DNA of 64,000 bases from assembly GCF_007827365.1 (NCBI RefSeq), contig NZ_VISI01000002.1, positions 2,237,001 through 2,301,000 on the forward strand, given 5' to 3'. Positions 26,613 through 33,961 of the stretch are shown piece after piece (within the stretch, counting starts at the first letter, position 1; every line of letters starts with the position of its first letter). The stretch comes from Olleya sp. Hel_I_94 (GTDB lineage: Bacteria; Bacteroidota; Bacteroidia; Flavobacteriales; Flavobacteriaceae). The translations under genes were made by a program, and so were the position numbers. Under the pieces are notes generated by a model, which was not told the DNA's origin, ran no database searches, and saw only the letters and a program-made list of their open reading frames with translations.

Positions 26613-27530
26613 TTGACAGCAAAACGTAATTTTTTTGTGATCATTAATCCTGTTTCTGGTAATGGACATGGTAAAAAGGTTTGGCTAGCTATACAGTCCA
26701 AATTAAATCTATATTTTAATATTGAGTTTAGTTTTACAACTCATCCCAATCACGAAATTGAAATTACACATACAGCTATTAAAAAAGGCCATAAACAATT
26801 TATAATTATTGGTGGTGACGGTACAATAAACAATTTTATTAATGGTGTATTTAGTCAGGATAATAGTAATTACAAGAGCATCATTTTTGGCGTTATACCT
26901 GTTGGAACTGGTAATGATTGGGTAAAGACACATGGTATATCAAAAAACATAAATAAGGCTTTACAAACTATTTTAAACGGAACAATTAATACTCAAGATG
27001 TTGGTTGCATTAAATACTTAGATCAAAACATTTCAAGTAAATATTTTTTAAACCTAGCCGGAATTGGCTTTGATGGTTTAGTAGTAAACATTGTTAATAA
27101 CAACAGGGCTTTTGGTCAATTTACCTACATTTTAGGCGCTTTAAAAGGACTTTATAAATATCGTTTTTTTGAAACCAAAATAACTACAAACTCTGAGGTT
27201 ATAAACATAAAGTGTTGCTTTATGATACAAATAGGAATTTGCAAATACACTGGTTCTGGTATGCAATTAACGCATAAAGCAAATCCAAAAGATGGCCTAT
27301 TTGATATAACCATTGCTAACCATTTTTACAAATGGGATATTATAAAAAATATCTTTAAATTATTTAATGGTAAAATAGTGTTTCATGACAAAGTAAAAAC
27401 CTTTAAGGCAAATAATCTTTTAATAGAAAATAGCGCTACTAATACATACTTTCAAGCCGATGGAGAACAAATTGCTCCTGGTAAAATCACGATATCTATT
27501 ATCAATAATGGAATCCAGTTTTACTGCTAA
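26613..27530 (+). CDS. diacylglycerol kinase family lipid kinase
   Basis: The 305-residue protein starts with TTG at 26613: no ATG is available before the FFVIINPVSGNGHGKK motif, which must be near the N-terminus in this family. The kinase signature IIGGDGTINNFINGV gives the nucleotide-binding GGDGT loop, followed by GVIPVGTGNDWVKTHGI. A C-terminal beta domain ends in QADGEQIAPG. Such enzymes phosphorylate diacylglycerol or related lipids on the cytoplasmic membrane face; YegS-like specificity is possible. The start is one base after the holB stop, implying translational coupling. Confidence 0.93.
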   Translation: MTAKRNFFVIINPVSGNGHGKKVWLAIQSKLNLYFNIEFSFTTHPNHEIEITHTAIKKGHKQFIIIGGDGTINNFINGVFSQDNSNYKSIIFGVIPVGTGNDWVKTHGISKNINKALQTILNGTINTQDVGCIKYLDQNISSKYFLNLAGIGFDGLVVNIVNNNRAFGQFTYILGALKGLYKYRFFETKITTNSEVINIKCCFMIQIGICKYTGSGMQLTHKANPKDGLFDITIANHFYKWDIIKNIFKLFNGKIVFHDKVKTFKANNLLIENSATNTYFQADGEQIAPGKITISIINNGIQFYC

Positions 27531-27562
27531 AAGTGACTAACTAATTTTGAAAACTAACTTTT

Positions 27563-27958
27563 ATGAATAACGTACTTAATAACATTACAGAGCTAATTTT
27601 ACTACTGTTTTTAGCTATAACTTTTTTACAATCAGGATACGATAAAATAACCGATTGGAAAGGTAATATTGAATGGCTAAAAGGTCATTTTTCAAAAACA
27701 TTTATGGCTAATATGGTACCTTTAAATGTAGCTATAATATTAATTTTAGAGACCATTGCCGGATTATTTGCTGTAATAGGTTGCTTTACTTTAATAATTG
27801 ATAGTAATACCAGTTTTGGTTTTTATGCTTCAATTTTAAGTGCTATAACACTACTACTTTTATTGTTTGGTCAACGTGTTGCAAAAGACTATGATGGCGC
27901 AAGAACTATTGTAATTTACTTAATTCCAACCTTAATAGCCTTGTATATACTTAAGTAA
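27563..27958 (+). CDS. DoxX-like family membrane protein
   Basis: The 131-residue protein has four predicted spans. LLFLAITFLQSGYDKITDWKG is the usual first helix and loop of DoxX proteins, and VAKDYDGARTIVIYLIPTLIALY closes it. Function in flavobacteria is unknown; homologues are linked to terminal oxidase or thiosulfate/redox stress in other organisms. A TAATTTTG element at 27542-27549 could give it its own promoter besides read-through from the two genes upstream. It ends tail-to-tail, with no gap, against the minus-strand paralogue 2 gene, and no terminator separates them. Confidence 0.85.
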   Translation: MNNVLNNITELILLLFLAITFLQSGYDKITDWKGNIEWLKGHFSKTFMANMVPLNVAIILILETIAGLFAVIGCFTLIIDSNTSFGFYASILSAITLLLLLFGQRVAKDYDGARTIVIYLIPTLIALYILK

Positions 27959-29728
27959 TTAATAGTCAATCATATTAACTTTAAATACCCAATTTTGACT
28001 AAAAAGAGCGTTATTTAGTAATGTTTTATGTTGCATGTAAGCATCATAAAAATTTTGGGTATGAAATACGTAAACATAAAATAACTGTTCAGTTTCATCA
28101 ATAAGTATCTGACTATCGTAACCTTTTTCTTTTAAATATTTTTGCCAAGTAATTGCATTTTGGGGTTTGGAAAAAAACTTATTTATAACATAATAGCCTT
28201 CTTTTGCACCTTCTATAAGTGCTGCGTTTTTTTCTAATAACAACTTAAATGCTTGTGTTTCTAAAGGTTTGTCTTCTATTTTTAATGCGCGCACATAATT
28301 AGTAGATGAAATTAAAACATCTCCTTTAGCTAGAGCTTCATTTTGTGACTTAGACGATAGTATCTCACTAGACATAGGCACAACCAATTCTTGCTTTAGT
28401 TCCTTTTTAATAATTACTGGTTGTTTTAAAGCAAAGGATTGTGTAGTAATGTTAAAATTTTCGGCTTGACCGATAGTTTTAATATCCGTTTTAGCAATAG
28501 CTTTTACTGTTTCTGCTTTAGCATTAACAACCTTATTATCAGAGGTTAACACAACATTTGGATCAAGTTTTTCTGACGTTAAAACAATAGCATTTACAGG
28601 TGTATTTGATTGAATTTCTTTTAAAAATGACTCACTAATTTCAGTATTAAAAGCAGTAAAAAACAAGTAAAACCGATCCTGTTTGGTATTAAAAATAAGG
28701 TCTACTTTTTCTGTTCCATTGACTAATACTGCCTCATCATTATTTGGTAAGGAAACTGTTGCCAAATCAAATCCTAAAGTGTTGCTACTGTTTGGATATC
28801 TAACCGTATTAGCTGTGGATATTGAAGTTATTTGACTACTAAAAAAATTATCTTTATCCCTATTTACAGCTTGTAATTGCCACGCTTTGTTAGTTACTGG
28901 GTTAGCGACAATGCATTGATCTCCAGACAATGCAGAATCACCTTCTAAAGTTGCTAATACAATTGCTGTACTAGTTGCTCCTTTATCTGGTGTTTTAAAC
29001 TCGTCCAATGAAATTATTTCTGGTTGATTACCAATATGAGAAAAACCATTAAAAGTAGTTATATACTTAGGTTTACTAGTTGGTGCTTCGTAAACAACAT
29101 ACAACATCCAGCCAGCAGCACTTCCACCAGCTACAAATCCTTGGGTTGCATTAATATTAGCTACTGTGTATTCTCCATTTACTTGTTTAGCCTCTTGTAA
29201 TTGTTTAGTAACATCTGCAAAGCAAACGTAAGGAGCATTTAAAGCAAACGCTGGACTTTTTGCTCCATCAAACAGCACATTACCTGTAATATTTTGATAA
29301 TTCTCTCCAGGTAATTTAAGTTTTACCTTGTTAATTAAAGACCTATTTTTTTGTCGATTACCTTGAAAATAAAATTGAGCATCCTCTTCTCTTCTTGTAC
29401 CTTTTATATAACTGTATGTTGCAGACCAATACAAGACTGCATATGCAATTTTGGACTGATTATCAGGTAATTTAAGATTAGCAGAACTAGATGAAAACGT
29501 CGTTTTATCTTGATCAATATCCACATAGACCATATCAATATCATCGTTGGTTAACAGATAATCATTATATGGTTCTTGTTTATCTTTACTTAATATGTTA
29601 TTACCTATTACTGCAGCATCACCATAAATATAAAACGCTTTTTGCGTTGTAAATGGTACTGTTTGCTGAGCATAAGTAAATGAAAACATAGAAATGAAGA
29701 TAGCAAAGCGCAATAGCAAGCCTCTCAT
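27959..29728 (-). CDS. secreted protein with SPOR-like C-terminus, paralogue 2
   Basis: This 589-residue paralogue of the protein at 23756-25330 has a signal peptide ending near SFTYAQQ. It shares FYIYGDAAVIGNNILSKD, YVDIDQDKTTFSSSSANL, YAVLYWSATYSYIKGTRREE, GGSAAGWMLYVVYEAP and LEGDSALSGDQ in the same order. A variable Lys/Thr-rich linker (about 395-500) differs from paralogue 1. The last 80 residues (EGAKEGYYVINKFFSKPQ onward) again look SPOR-like. The two genes bracket the plus-strand holB trio. Secretion to the periplasm or outer surface is expected. No adhesin repeats or type IX sorting domain are present, so both look like stand-alone versions of the N-terminal module. Confidence 0.72.
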   Translation of the reverse strand: MRGLLLRFAIFISMFSFTYAQQTVPFTTQKAFYIYGDAAVIGNNILSKDKQEPYNDYLLTNDDIDMVYVDIDQDKTTFSSSSANLKLPDNQSKIAYAVLYWSATYSYIKGTRREEDAQFYFQGNRQKNRSLINKVKLKLPGENYQNITGNVLFDGAKSPAFALNAPYVCFADVTKQLQEAKQVNGEYTVANINATQGFVAGGSAAGWMLYVVYEAPTSKPKYITTFNGFSHIGNQPEIISLDEFKTPDKGATSTAIVLATLEGDSALSGDQCIVANPVTNKAWQLQAVNRDKDNFFSSQITSISTANTVRYPNSSNTLGFDLATVSLPNNDEAVLVNGTEKVDLIFNTKQDRFYLFFTAFNTEISESFLKEIQSNTPVNAIVLTSEKLDPNVVLTSDNKVVNAKAETVKAIAKTDIKTIGQAENFNITTQSFALKQPVIIKKELKQELVVPMSSEILSSKSQNEALAKGDVLISSTNYVRALKIEDKPLETQAFKLLLEKNAALIEGAKEGYYVINKFFSKPQNAITWQKYLKEKGYDSQILIDETEQLFYVYVFHTQNFYDAYMQHKTLLNNALFSQNWVFKVNMIDY

Positions 29729-29810
29729 AATCTTTATTGAAAATAATTAATAGCGCAATAAATATAGCTATTTATATCAAAAAGACTGATATTTAAAGTA
29801 TTATAAGTCA

Positions 29811-29846
29811 AAAAAGGCGATTAACAGTAGTTAATCGCCTTTTTTA
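29811..29846 (-). terminator. rho-independent terminator after the OmpH-like gene
   Basis: A perfect stem with arms GGCGATTAAC and GTTAATCGCC around an AGTA loop, with an A-tract on the plus strand that becomes a U-tract for minus-strand transcripts. The stem begins about 20 bases past the stop at 29864. Confidence 0.85.
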
Positions 29847-29863
29847 AAAAATTTATAAAAATC

Positions 29864-30364
29864 TTACTTTTTATATGCAGCATTTAAGTCTTCAATAATT
29901 TTTTGAGTCAAATCATTTTCCTCTTTTCCATACATTACACTTGGAGAATTCTCTACAGTCCCTAAAATGTAATCATAATTGTTATTTTTTCCGTAATCAT
30001 TTACAAAACCTTTAACTTTAGAAATTAAAGAATCTATTTCTACTTGATATTCGTTTTGAAAGTTTTGCTGTTCTGCTTGCCAAGTTTGTTGTAAGCCTTG
30101 TGCTTTTTGGTTTAAAGCTTGTAATTCTGATTCTTGTTGACTTTTAGAAAGCGTTGCTACTTTTTGGTATTCAACTTGAAACACCTGACGGAAACTATCT
30201 ACCTTTTTCTTAAAGGCTTCATCCTTTTCATTATATCTTGCTTCTAAATCTACTTTCTCTTTAATTTCATTAATTACAAGACCATTATCAACGTAAGCAA
30301 TTTTTTGCTTTTGACAAGATGTTAATACTAATGCAACAATTGCTAAACCTATTATTTTTTTCAT
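29864..30364 (-). CDS. OmpH/Skp family periplasmic chaperone-like lipoprotein
   Basis: The 166-residue protein has a leader ending LVLTSCQKQ with a likely lipidated Cys at residue 17. KIAYVDNGLVINEI is the usual first strand of the OmpH/Skp fold, followed by a long Gln/Lys-rich helical hairpin (about 45-120) and NNNYDYILGTVENSPSVMYG as the closing strands. Skp holds unfolded outer-membrane proteins in the periplasm. Lipidation, if real, would tether this one. It is a single-gene unit with its own TACATTTG element upstream and a strong terminator. Confidence 0.88.
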   Translation of the reverse strand: MKKIIGLAIVALVLTSCQKQKIAYVDNGLVINEIKEKVDLEARYNEKDEAFKKKVDSFRQVFQVEYQKVATLSKSQQESELQALNQKAQGLQQTWQAEQQNFQNEYQVEIDSLISKVKGFVNDYGKNNNYDYILGTVENSPSVMYGKEENDLTQKIIEDLNAAYKK

Positions 30365-30386
30365 TTTAATTTATTTTGATTTTGAG

Positions 30387-30394
30387 CAAATGTA
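30387..30394 (-). promoter_or_regulatory. putative -7 promoter element for the OmpH-like gene
   Basis: TACATTTG on the minus strand matches TAnnTTTG, about 23 bases before the ATG at 30364. A -33 element is not clear. The remaining bases up to 30585 show nothing else I can support. Confidence 0.4.
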
Positions 30395-30585
30395 AATAAT
30401 TAAATATGTGAAATTTTATTTTTTTAACAGATTTTAAAAGAATAAGAAATTTTTATAAGGATTTTAATTCTGAATAAGAAATACCTATTAAAAATGACTT
30501 CATATAAGCGCATTTAAGGCGTTTTTTAATAAAAGCAATATATTTACACATTAAGACCTGAAATCGTTTAATCCTGATTATTAAA

Positions 30586-31452
30586 TTACTTTTTAGCTGT
30601 TTTAAGCGTATAAATCAATGAAGAATATTGCCCAGAAGACCTTGCTTTATAATTTGAGACACAACCAATCCAAAAAGCTTTAAATATATTCATTCGTCCA
30701 GATTTATATTTTTCAGATAATAGACTAACATAATATGAATCAAAAAGCATAGGCTTAGTACTTTGAACTTTTAAATTAACTGTCTTAAATAAATTAGAAA
30801 TAGAAGTTTGATTAAAATGCCATAAATGTCTTGGCACATCATAAGCTGCCCAAAATTGTTTATAATGTTTAGCGTCGTAACTATTGTAATTTGGTACAGC
30901 AATAATTAAAACACCGTTTGGTTTAAGTAACGTCTTAAGTAGTGTGATTTGTTCTTCTAAATTTGGAATGTGTTCTAAAACATGCCACAAGGTGATAACA
31001 TCAAAACTTTGAGTTTTTATAGTTTTTATTTGTGACAGATCTAATACAGCGTTTTTAGTTTTTTGATTTGCTATTGATCTTGCTTCCTTATTTGGTTCAA
31101 TTCCGGAAACATGCCATCCATTATTTAATGCAGTTTTTAAAAAATCTCCTGTACCACAACCATAATCTAAAATGTATTTATCATTAGTTTGAAATGAATC
31201 AATCAACTTTAGCTTACGCTTTAATGCTATTTCCCTTACTGCATGATAAACGTTTTCTAATAGATTTCTTTTAGAATCTGTATGTGAAATATAATCTTCG
31301 GTTTTATAATATTCTGGTAATTTATCTAAAGTTGGCTTAGGAATCGTTTCTAAATAACCATAAGTTTTGTTTTCAATTAATTTAAAAACCTCTCCAGAAA
31401 CTGAGTGATCTTTTACTTCTATAAACGTATTTTGATTATTTTGACTAGCCAC
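30586..31452 (-). CDS. class I SAM-dependent methyltransferase
   Basis: The product has 288 residues with a GTG start at 31452 (no ATG occurs near the N-terminus). The SAM-binding motif I is ILDYGCGTGDFL (about 93-104). SGIEPNKEARSIA follows with the acidic residue at the end of strand 2, and FDVITLWHVLEHIPNLEEQI fits motif IV/post-motif. PNGVLIIAVPNYNSYDAKHYKQFW and DVPRHLWHF are typical of the Methyltransf_23 group, often found with glycan or lipid modification. The substrate cannot be inferred. It is transcribed in the same direction as mnmG but separated from it by the parS-like terminator palindrome. Confidence 0.9.
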   Translation of the reverse strand: MASQNNQNTFIEVKDHSVSGEVFKLIENKTYGYLETIPKPTLDKLPEYYKTEDYISHTDSKRNLLENVYHAVREIALKRKLKLIDSFQTNDKYILDYGCGTGDFLKTALNNGWHVSGIEPNKEARSIANQKTKNAVLDLSQIKTIKTQSFDVITLWHVLEHIPNLEEQITLLKTLLKPNGVLIIAVPNYNSYDAKHYKQFWAAYDVPRHLWHFNQTSISNLFKTVNLKVQSTKPMLFDSYYVSLLSEKYKSGRMNIFKAFWIGCVSNYKARSSGQYSSLIYTLKTAKK

Positions 31453-31513
31453 AATTACTTATATTTTGATTGATTTTTTGATAAGAGTATAATTATATTA
31501 TCCATCAATAAAT

Positions 31514-31551
31514 AAAAAACAGAACGTTCCACGTGGAACGTTCTGTTTTTT
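31514..31551. terminator. 38-bp perfect palindrome: mnmG terminator containing a parS-like site
   Basis: Every base from 31514 to 31532 pairs with 31533-31551, giving 19-bp arms that end in A6/T6 tracts, with extra T beyond. It begins about 10 bases past the mnmG stop and is a good intrinsic terminator. Its centre, CGTTCCACGTGGAACG (31525-31540), matches 14 of 16 positions of the parS consensus TGTTNCACGTGNAACA and all of the GTTNCACGTGNAAC core. Both functions are plausible at once. Confidence 0.75.
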
Positions 31552-31560
31552 TTATCCAAT

Positions 31561-33432
31561 TTATCTACCCATATACACCAACAAAACAGAAATATCTGAT
31601 GGCGAGACACCACTAATTCTTGATGCTTGAGAAATGGTTACAGGCTGTATTTTTTTTAGTTTTTCTCTTGCTTCAAAACTCATAGACTGAAGTTTTGAAT
31701 AGTCAAAATTAGGTGGAATTTTTATATTTTCTAGACGCGTAAGCTTATCTGCATTGTTCTTTTCTTTTGCAATATAGCCCGAATATTTCACTTGAATTTC
31801 GGCTTGTTCGATAACCTCACTATCCAAATTATGATCGTTAATATAACCTGAAACAGATTCAATTTGCTTCATATCTTCAATACCAATATTTGGTCTAGCA
31901 AACATTTTAAACATCTTATCTTGCTGTCTAATTGCAGCAGAATCTTTAGCTTCTAACACAGGATTAATTTCGTCTGGCGTAACACTTGTGTCTCTAAAAA
32001 ATTGTACAAATTTTTCAGCTGCATCATGCTTCTCCTCCATTCTTCTTAAACGTTTTTCGCTAGCTAAACCTAAATCAAAACCTTTTGGTGTTAATCTTAT
32101 ATCTGCATTATCTTGACGCAATAACGTTCTATATTCCGCTCTAGAAGTAAACATTCTATATGGTTCTTCAGTTCCTTTGGTTATTAAATCATCAACCAAA
32201 ACACCTATGTAAGCTTCATCTCTTTGTAATATAAAAGGATCGCGTTCTTGCACTTTTAAAGCTGCATTTATACCTGCCATTAAACCTTGAGACGCTGCTT
32301 CTTCATAACCTGTTGTACCGTTAATTTGGCCAGCAAAATATAAGCCATCTACTAACTTAGTTTCTAAAGTATGCTTTAATTGTGTTGGTGGAAAATAATC
32401 ATATTCTATAGCATAACCTGGTCTAAAAAACTTAACATTTTCAAAACCGACTACAGAACGTAATGCTTTAAATTGAACATCTTCTGGAAGCGAAGTTGAG
32501 AAGCCATTTATATAATATTCGCAAGTATTCCAACCTTCAGGTTCCACAAATAATTGATGTCTATTTTTGTCTGCAAAACGATTAATTTTATCTTCTATAG
32601 AAGGACAATATCTAGGTCCTAAACTTTTAATTCGACCATTAAACATTGGCGATCGATCAAACCCTTCGCGCAATAAATCATGAACCTTTTCACTTGTATA
32701 AGACATGTGACAAGAACGTTGATGTGTTAATGGTTTTGTAGTGTCTAAATATGAAAATTTTTCTGGATTAACATCTCCAGGTTGCTCGACCATTTTAGAA
32801 AAATCCAAAGATCGACCATCCACTCTTGGTGGTGTTCCGGTTTTCATTCTACCAGATTCAAAACCCAAATTAACTAACTGCTCAGTAATTCCAGTTGCAG
32901 CTCTCTCTCCTGCTCTACCTCCACCAAAATTTTTATCTCCAATATGGATTAAACCATTTAAAAAAGTACCATTTGTTAAGACAACACTTTTAGCTTTTAT
33001 CTTAACTCCAAGTGAAGTTGTCACACCTGTAACTTTTCCATTTTCCACAATTAGACCAGAAACCATTTCTTGATAAAAATCAAGGTTTTTAGTTTGCTCT
33101 AAAATCAAACGCCAATCTTCAGCAAAACGCATTCTGTCACTTTGAACCCTTGGACTCCACATTGCAGGTCCTTTAGATTTGTTTAGCATTTTAAATTGAA
33201 TAGCAGAGGTGTCACTTACAATACCAGAGTAACCTCCAAGCGCATCAATCTCTCTTACAATTTGTCCTTTAGCAATTCCACCCATTGCTGGATTACAAGA
33301 CATTTGAGCAATGTTTTGTAAATTCATGGTAATTAGCAAAGTCTTGCTTCCCATATTAGCTGCAGATGCTGCTGCTTCACTTCCTGCATGACCAGCTCCA
33401 ACTACAATTACATCATATACTTCGTTAAACAT
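31561..33432 (-). CDS. mnmG: tRNA uridine-5-carboxymethylaminomethyl modification enzyme MnmG
   Basis: The product has 623 residues from ATG 33432. An upstream in-frame TTG at 33456 would add eight residues before the FAD-binding strand, so the ATG is preferred. VIVVGAGHAGSEAAAAAANMG-like FAD binding is followed by NPAMGGIAKGQIVREIDALGG and the SMKTGTPPR-type segment (SGRMKTGTPPRVDG). PSIEDKINRFADKNRHQ and GQINGTTGYEEAASQGL are MnmG hallmarks. With MnmE it modifies wobble uridine 34 of several tRNAs. mnmG (gidA) often lies near oriC and par loci. Here it is flanked by two parS-like sequences. Length is normal. Confidence 0.97.
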   Translation of the reverse strand: MFNEVYDVIVVGAGHAGSEAAASAANMGSKTLLITMNLQNIAQMSCNPAMGGIAKGQIVREIDALGGYSGIVSDTSAIQFKMLNKSKGPAMWSPRVQSDRMRFAEDWRLILEQTKNLDFYQEMVSGLIVENGKVTGVTTSLGVKIKAKSVVLTNGTFLNGLIHIGDKNFGGGRAGERAATGITEQLVNLGFESGRMKTGTPPRVDGRSLDFSKMVEQPGDVNPEKFSYLDTTKPLTHQRSCHMSYTSEKVHDLLREGFDRSPMFNGRIKSLGPRYCPSIEDKINRFADKNRHQLFVEPEGWNTCEYYINGFSTSLPEDVQFKALRSVVGFENVKFFRPGYAIEYDYFPPTQLKHTLETKLVDGLYFAGQINGTTGYEEAASQGLMAGINAALKVQERDPFILQRDEAYIGVLVDDLITKGTEEPYRMFTSRAEYRTLLRQDNADIRLTPKGFDLGLASEKRLRRMEEKHDAAEKFVQFFRDTSVTPDEINPVLEAKDSAAIRQQDKMFKMFARPNIGIEDMKQIESVSGYINDHNLDSEVIEQAEIQVKYSGYIAKEKNNADKLTRLENIKIPPNFDYSKLQSMSFEAREKLKKIQPVTISQASRISGVSPSDISVLLVYMGR

Positions 33433-33482
33433 AATTTTAATTTGAATTAATACCAAGCAAAACCCAGTATCCTTATATTGAT

Positions 33483-33498
33483 TGTTCCACGTGGAACG
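33483..33498. other. parS-like centromere site (ParB binding)
   Basis: TGTTCCACGTGGAACG matches 15 of 16 positions of the bacterial parS consensus TGTTNCACGTGNAACA; only the last base differs. It lies between mnmG and ybeY, about 50 bases before the mnmG start. A second parS-like core sits at 31526-31539. parA/parB are not in the window. Confidence 0.75.
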
Positions 33499-33526
33499 TT
33501 TTTATTATTTTACTTTTAAAAGCGTG

Positions 33527-33534
33527 CAAATATA
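33527..33534 (-). promoter_or_regulatory. putative -7 promoter element for mnmG
   Basis: TATATTTG on the minus strand fits TAnnTTTG about 95 bases before the mnmG ATG. The parS-like site would then lie in the mnmG leader. Confidence 0.35.
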
Positions 33535-33544
33535 CAACAAACAA

Positions 33545-33961
33545 TTACATTGCTTTTAATAACGCTAATGCTTCGTTTTCTTTAGTACGCATTAAGCTAG
33601 CATCAGCTTCAGTCTTATCTTTATATCCACAATAATGTAAAATACCATGAATTATCACACGATGTAATTCTGCTTCAAATGAAACATCAAAATCTTTCGC
33701 ATTATCCGCAACACGTTCTACAGAAATAAAAACATCACCTTGTAGTGTTTTTCCTAGAGAATAATCAAAACTAATAACATCGGTTAATGTATCATGTTGT
33801 AGAAATTCTACATTCAATTTATGTAGATACTCGTCATCACAAAACACGTAGTTTATCTCGTCCTCCTTGCAGTTTTCTTTTAAAATAATAGAAGATATCC
33901 ATTTAGAGATTTTCGCTTCATCTTGAAGCTTAAAATCGGTTTCGTTATTAAAACTAATCAT
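33545..33961 (-). CDS. ybeY: rRNA maturation RNase YbeY
   Basis: The 138-residue protein has the UPF0054 layout: INYVFCDDEYLHKLNVEFL, then TLTDVISFDYS with the conserved T-D-V-L/I-S-F, GDVFIS, and HRVIIHGILHYCGYKD. The family zinc site normally has three His (HGxxHxxGxDH). Here the first two are present but the third position is Asp (GYKDKTEAD), which I believe is usual in Bacteroidota members. It is a metal-dependent endoribonuclease needed for 16S rRNA 3' processing and ribosome quality control. It overlaps the DUF4175 gene by 8 bases, so the pair is coupled. Confidence 0.94.
   Translation of the reverse strand: MISFNNETDFKLQDEAKISKWISSIILKENCKEDEINYVFCDDEYLHKLNVEFLQHDTLTDVISFDYSLGKTLQGDVFISVERVADNAKDFDVSFEAELHRVIIHGILHYCGYKDKTEADASLMRTKENEALALLKAM

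Noticed and set aside
31514..31551. The 38-bp palindrome as an insertion-sequence end or CRISPR-like repeat
   Set aside because: No transposase, no direct repeats and no array; terminator and parS-like features explain it.
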